A program made the position numbers and the translations under genes. Below are positions 60,921 through 64,000 of a stretch of 64,000 bases of DNA, in pieces (position 1 is the first letter of the stretch; every line of letters begins with the position of its first letter). Origin of the DNA: an uncultured Erythrobacter sp. (lineage in GTDB: Bacteria; Pseudomonadota; Alphaproteobacteria; Sphingomonadales; Sphingomonadaceae); assembly GCA_947501215.1 (NCBI GenBank), contig CANMUS010000001.1, positions 620,001-684,000 on the forward strand, written 5' to 3'. The notes below the pieces were generated by a model, which was given only the letters and a program-made list of their open reading frames with translations, made no database searches and was not told the DNA's origin.

Positions 60921-62492
60921 ATGGCAGACACCTCTGACGGCCCAATCCTCGTCCCCATTCTCGGCGACCAGCTGACCCGCACCCTCGCCTCGATCAGGCG
61001 CCGGACCAAGGACGATACCGTCATCCTGATGATGGAGGTCTGGGACGAGGCGACTTACGTCAAGCATCACAAGCAGAAGATCGTCCTGATCTTTTCGGCC
61101 ATGCGCCACTTCGCCGAAGAATTACGCGATGCCGGCTGGACGGTCGATTACGTAAAGCTCGATGCCGAGGACAATGCGGGCAGCTTCACCGGTGAAGTCG
61201 CGCGCGCCGTGGAGGAGCATTCTCCCCGCGCCATTCATGTGGTCGAACCCGGCGAATGGCGCGTGCGAGAGGCGATGGACCAGTGGGCCGACAAATTCCC
61301 CTGCGAGGTCGAGATCCTGCGCGACGACCGCTTCATCTCCACCCAAGCCGAATTCGACAACTGGGCCGAGGACCGCAAGGAATTGCGGATGGAGTATTTC
61401 TATCGCGAGATGCGCCGCAAGACCGGCCTGCTGATGGATGACGGCAAGCCTGAAGGGGGGGAGTGGAACTACGATAGCCAAAACCGCAAGCCGCCCAGGG
61501 ACGGCATGACGTCGCCCGAGCGCCCCAAGTTCGAACCCGACGGCATCACGCAGGAGGTCATCGAACTGGTCGAGGACCGCTTCGGCGACCACTTCGGCAG
61601 CCTCGAGAAATTCCGCTGGCCGGTGACGCGCGACGAAGCGGAAGAAGCCGCCGACGCCTTCTTTGCCGAGCGGATCGAGCACTTCGGACCCTATCAGGAC
61701 GCGATGGTCTGCGGGGAGGACGACCTCTACCACTCCATGCTGTCGACCAGCATCAATCTCGGCCTGCTCGATCCGCTGGAGCTGTGCCGGCGCGCCGAAC
61801 AAAGCTACAAGGACGGCAAGGCGCCGATCAATTCGGTCGAGGGGTTCATTCGCCAGATCATTGGCTGGCGCGAATATGTCCGCCGCTTCTACTGGCACCA
61901 GATGCCGCATCTGCAGGAAGCCAACGCGCTCAACGCCCAGCGCGGCCTGCCGGAATTCTACTGGACCGGCGAGACCGAGATGCGCTGTCTTGCCGACTCA
62001 ATCCGCTCGACGCGCGACAATGCCCATGCGCATCATATCCAGCGGCTGATGGTGCTCGGCAACTTCGCGCTGCTTGCGGGGCTCAACCCGCACGAAGTGC
62101 AGGACTGGTACCTCGTCGTCTACGCCGATGCCTACGAGTGGGTCGAGCTGCCGAATGTCTCTGCCATGATCCTCTATGCCGACGGCGGGAAGCTGGCGTC
62201 CAAACCCTATGCGGCCTCCGGCAACTACATCAACAAGATGAGCGACTACTGCGCCAACTGCTCATACTCGGTCAGCAAGAAGACCGAGGAGAACGCCTGT
62301 CCGTTCAATTCGCTCTACTGGCATTTCATGGATCGCCACCGCGACCGGCTGGAGAAGAACGCGCGTATCGGGCGAATCTATTCGACCTGGGACCGGATGG
62401 ATGACGACAAGCGCCAGGCCTATCTCGACCGGGCGGAAAGCTTTCTCGACAGCCTGACCCCGGCGGACAAGGCTTGGGCGCGCGCCGATTGA
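60921..62492 (+). CDS. phrB: Iron-sulfur (6-4)-type photolyase/cryptochrome (PhrB-like, FeS-BCP)
   Basis: 523 residues. The sequence opens with ILVPILGDQLT and an alpha/beta antenna domain, then a helical FAD domain. Four cysteines at C356 (EMRCLAD), C444 and C447 (YCANC), and C460 (NACPFN) have the spacing 88-3-13, the same spacing as the four cluster-binding cysteines described for Agrobacterium PhrB. That family repairs (6-4) photoproducts using FAD and a ribolumazine chromophore. It follows priA after 33 bp, and probably shares its transcript or runs from a short promoter. The assignment to this class is strong; repair activity is inferred. Confidence 0.93.
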   Translation: MADTSDGPILVPILGDQLTRTLASIRRRTKDDTVILMMEVWDEATYVKHHKQKIVLIFSAMRHFAEELRDAGWTVDYVKLDAEDNAGSFTGEVARAVEEHSPRAIHVVEPGEWRVREAMDQWADKFPCEVEILRDDRFISTQAEFDNWAEDRKELRMEYFYREMRRKTGLLMDDGKPEGGEWNYDSQNRKPPRDGMTSPERPKFEPDGITQEVIELVEDRFGDHFGSLEKFRWPVTRDEAEEAADAFFAERIEHFGPYQDAMVCGEDDLYHSMLSTSINLGLLDPLELCRRAEQSYKDGKAPINSVEGFIRQIIGWREYVRRFYWHQMPHLQEANALNAQRGLPEFYWTGETEMRCLADSIRSTRDNAHAHHIQRLMVLGNFALLAGLNPHEVQDWYLVVYADAYEWVELPNVSAMILYADGGKLASKPYAASGNYINKMSDYCANCSYSVSKKTEENACPFNSLYWHFMDRHRDRLEKNARIGRIYSTWDRMDDDKRQAYLDRAESFLDSLTPADKAWARAD

Positions 62493-62561
62493 GACAGGCG
62501 GCAGGAACGCGGTTGGCCTCCCGACCATTGGTTAATCGAAACCAAGATCGAAAGAGGCACC

Positions 62562-63941
62562 ATGTCCAGCATTACCACCGTAAACCCCGCCACCGGCGAA
62601 AATATCGAAACCTACCAGCAGATGTCGAAGGACGAGGCCTTCGCCAAGGTCGAGGCGTGCCACAAGGCCTTCACTGAATGGAAGCTGCGCAGTCTCGAAG
62701 ACCGGGCCGAAGTGATCAAGGGCCTCGGCAAGGCACTACGCGACAATAAGGAAGAACTGGCGCAGCTGATGACCCGCGAAGTCGGCAAGCTGATCGGCGA
62801 CAGCCGCGACGAAATCGAACTGTGCGCCGGCATTTGCGACTACACCGCTGCCAATGGCCCCAAGGAACTGGCCGACGAGCAGCGCGAACCGAACAATGCC
62901 GCCCGCGGCATCGTGACCTATTCGCCGATCGGCGTGGTCTACGGCATCCAGCCGTGGAATTTCCCCGCCTATCAGGTCATCCGCTATGCCATCGCCAGCT
63001 TGATGGCCGGCAATGGTGTGCTGCTGAAACACTCCTCGCTATGCACCGGCAGCGGGTTGATGATCGAGAAGATCTTCAAGGATGCAGGCCTGCCCGAGAA
63101 CCTCTTCACCGTGCTGGTGATCGACCATGATACGTCGGACGAAATCATCGAACACGACAAGGTCCGCGGTGTCACGCTCACCGGATCGGGCGGCGCGGGC
63201 CGCCACGTCGGCGAGAAAGCCGGCAAGGCGATCAAGAAGACCGTCCTCGAGCTCGGCTCGAACGACGCCTACATGGTGCTGGAGGATGCCGATCTCGACA
63301 AGGCGGCCGAGGTTTGCGCGCAGGCCCGCCTCTACAACAACGGCCAGACCTGCATCAACGGCAAGCGCTTCATCGTGACCGAGAAGGTCTACGACGCTTT
63401 CCTCGAAAAGTTCGTCGCCCATTTCGAAGGCGTGAAGCTGGGCGATCCGACCGACGAGAACAGCGACATGGGTCCCATGTCCTCCGCCGACCTGCGCGAC
63501 GACCTGCAGGACCAGGTGGACGAGTCGGTCAAGAACGGCGCCAAGATCGCCTGCGGCGGTAGCGTCCCTGACAAGAAGGGGGCCTGGTATCCGGCAACCG
63601 TCCTCACCGATGTCGCGCCCGGCCAGCCCGCCTATGACGATGAATTGTTCGGCCCCGTAGCCAGCGTCATCCGCGCTAAGGATGACGAGGACGCCATGCG
63701 CCTCGCCAACGACAGTCGCTATGGCCTGGGCGGCGGCATCCTGTGCGGCGACACGGAACGCGCGATCGAACTCGCCTCGAAGCATTTCGACACCGGCATG
63801 GTCTACATCAACACCTATGGCGTGGCCGATCCCTCGATGCCCTTCGGCGGCGTGAAGAACTCGGGATACGGCAAGGAACACGGCGGCTTCGGCATCAAGG
63901 AATTCGTCAACGCAAAGGCGATCTTCGTGGGCGCCGAGTGA
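62562..63941 (+). CDS. NAD(P)-dependent aldehyde dehydrogenase, succinate-semialdehyde dehydrogenase-like
   Basis: 459 residues. The active-site Glu is in VLELGSNDAYMV and the catalytic Cys in NNGQTCINGKR; the coenzyme-binding GVTLTGSGGAGRHVGEKAG and C-terminal SMPFGGVKNSGYGKEHGG complete the fold. The usual GG after ELG is replaced by ELGS-N. The best fit is the GabD/YneI-like succinate-semialdehyde group, which has ELGSxDAyIVL. ATG 62562 has aaagagg 4 nt upstream. No GABA transaminase gene is adjacent, so the metabolic role is open. Confidence 0.88.
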   Translation: MSSITTVNPATGENIETYQQMSKDEAFAKVEACHKAFTEWKLRSLEDRAEVIKGLGKALRDNKEELAQLMTREVGKLIGDSRDEIELCAGICDYTAANGPKELADEQREPNNAARGIVTYSPIGVVYGIQPWNFPAYQVIRYAIASLMAGNGVLLKHSSLCTGSGLMIEKIFKDAGLPENLFTVLVIDHDTSDEIIEHDKVRGVTLTGSGGAGRHVGEKAGKAIKKTVLELGSNDAYMVLEDADLDKAAEVCAQARLYNNGQTCINGKRFIVTEKVYDAFLEKFVAHFEGVKLGDPTDENSDMGPMSSADLRDDLQDQVDESVKNGAKIACGGSVPDKKGAWYPATVLTDVAPGQPAYDDELFGPVASVIRAKDDEDAMRLANDSRYGLGGGILCGDTERAIELASKHFDTGMVYINTYGVADPSMPFGGVKNSGYGKEHGGFGIKEFVNAKAIFVGAE

Positions 63942-64000
63942 TGCGGACCAGTGCGACAATGGGCATGGCGGCCGCGCGCCACCCCCACCCTCGCCCACGA

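Noticed and set aside
1-64000. tRNA, rRNA, IS elements, CRISPR arrays, prophage genes
   Set aside because: Gene-free gaps were read for tRNA-like ends, direct-repeat spacers and transposase motifs and none were found.

Overview
The window reads as a stretch of chromosome from a GC-rich alphaproteobacterium, most likely Sphingomonadales and probably the Erythrobacteraceae. This is inferred from gene content and order, not from a search. Pointers are a Ros/MucR zinc-finger regulator, an alphaproteobacterial-type Fur without CxxC motifs, a DUF1489 protein, a DciA-like DUF721 protein, CobT, an iron-sulfur (6-4)-type photolyase, and the block rpmF-plsX-fabH-ihfA-merR. Genes are densely packed and many neighbours overlap by ATGA, TGATG or GTGA, indicating translational coupling. 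I saw no tRNA, rRNA, insertion sequence, prophage structural gene or CRISPR array. Because GC is high, almost every gene carries long open frames on its other strand; these are left out.

Layout. 1-3 kb: MAPEG protein, thioredoxin reductase, a tyrosine phosphatase and a single-domain receiver. 3-7 kb: a coupled trehalose operon, otsB - GH15 hydrolase - otsA. 7-11 kb: a retropepsin-like protease and a coupled ergothioneine operon, egtB - egtD - renalase-like flavoprotein. 11-17 kb: a diguanylate cyclase, class II DAHP synthase and an exported M16 protease. 16.6-21 kb: nfu, nitroreductase, tsaB, rimI, mucR, fur, plsC. 21-28 kb: LysR regulator, corC, ybeY, a membrane gene broken by an 8-T tract, phoH, a 43-codon ORF coupled to an exported protein, miaB. 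28-35 kb: cyclophilin, mgtE, small lipoprotein and small hydrophilic proteins, DsbA/FrnE-like, nudC, a Tat-exported serine hydrolase, mutY. 35-44 kb: DciA-like, two DsbA-like periplasmic proteins, smc, exported M24 peptidase and amidohydrolase. 44-48 kb: the fatty-acid/ribosome block. 48-51 kb: MBL hydrolase, cytochrome, lipoprotein, and a repressor/small-HTH pair around two palindromic sites. 51-58 kb: cysS, cobT, aldolase and others. 58.7-64 kb: priA, photolyase and an aldehyde dehydrogenase.

The window is mostly housekeeping. The signals most worth a second look are: (i) the S24 repressor / small HTH divergon with two TCCTA-N5/6-TAGGA palindromes on the repressor promoter (49.87-50.56 kb); (ii) the apparent frameshift at a T8 tract in the membrane gene at 23.5-24.2 kb; (iii) the short ORF overlapping by ATGA an exported protein with an orphan TonB-box-like motif (25.4-26.5 kb); (iv) promoter-like sequences exactly 6 nt before start codons lacking a Shine-Dalgarno, suggesting leaderless mRNAs (nfu, 34.4 kb gene); (v) the renalase-like third gene of the ergothioneine operon; and (vi) several families of hairpin-forming intergenic repeats.
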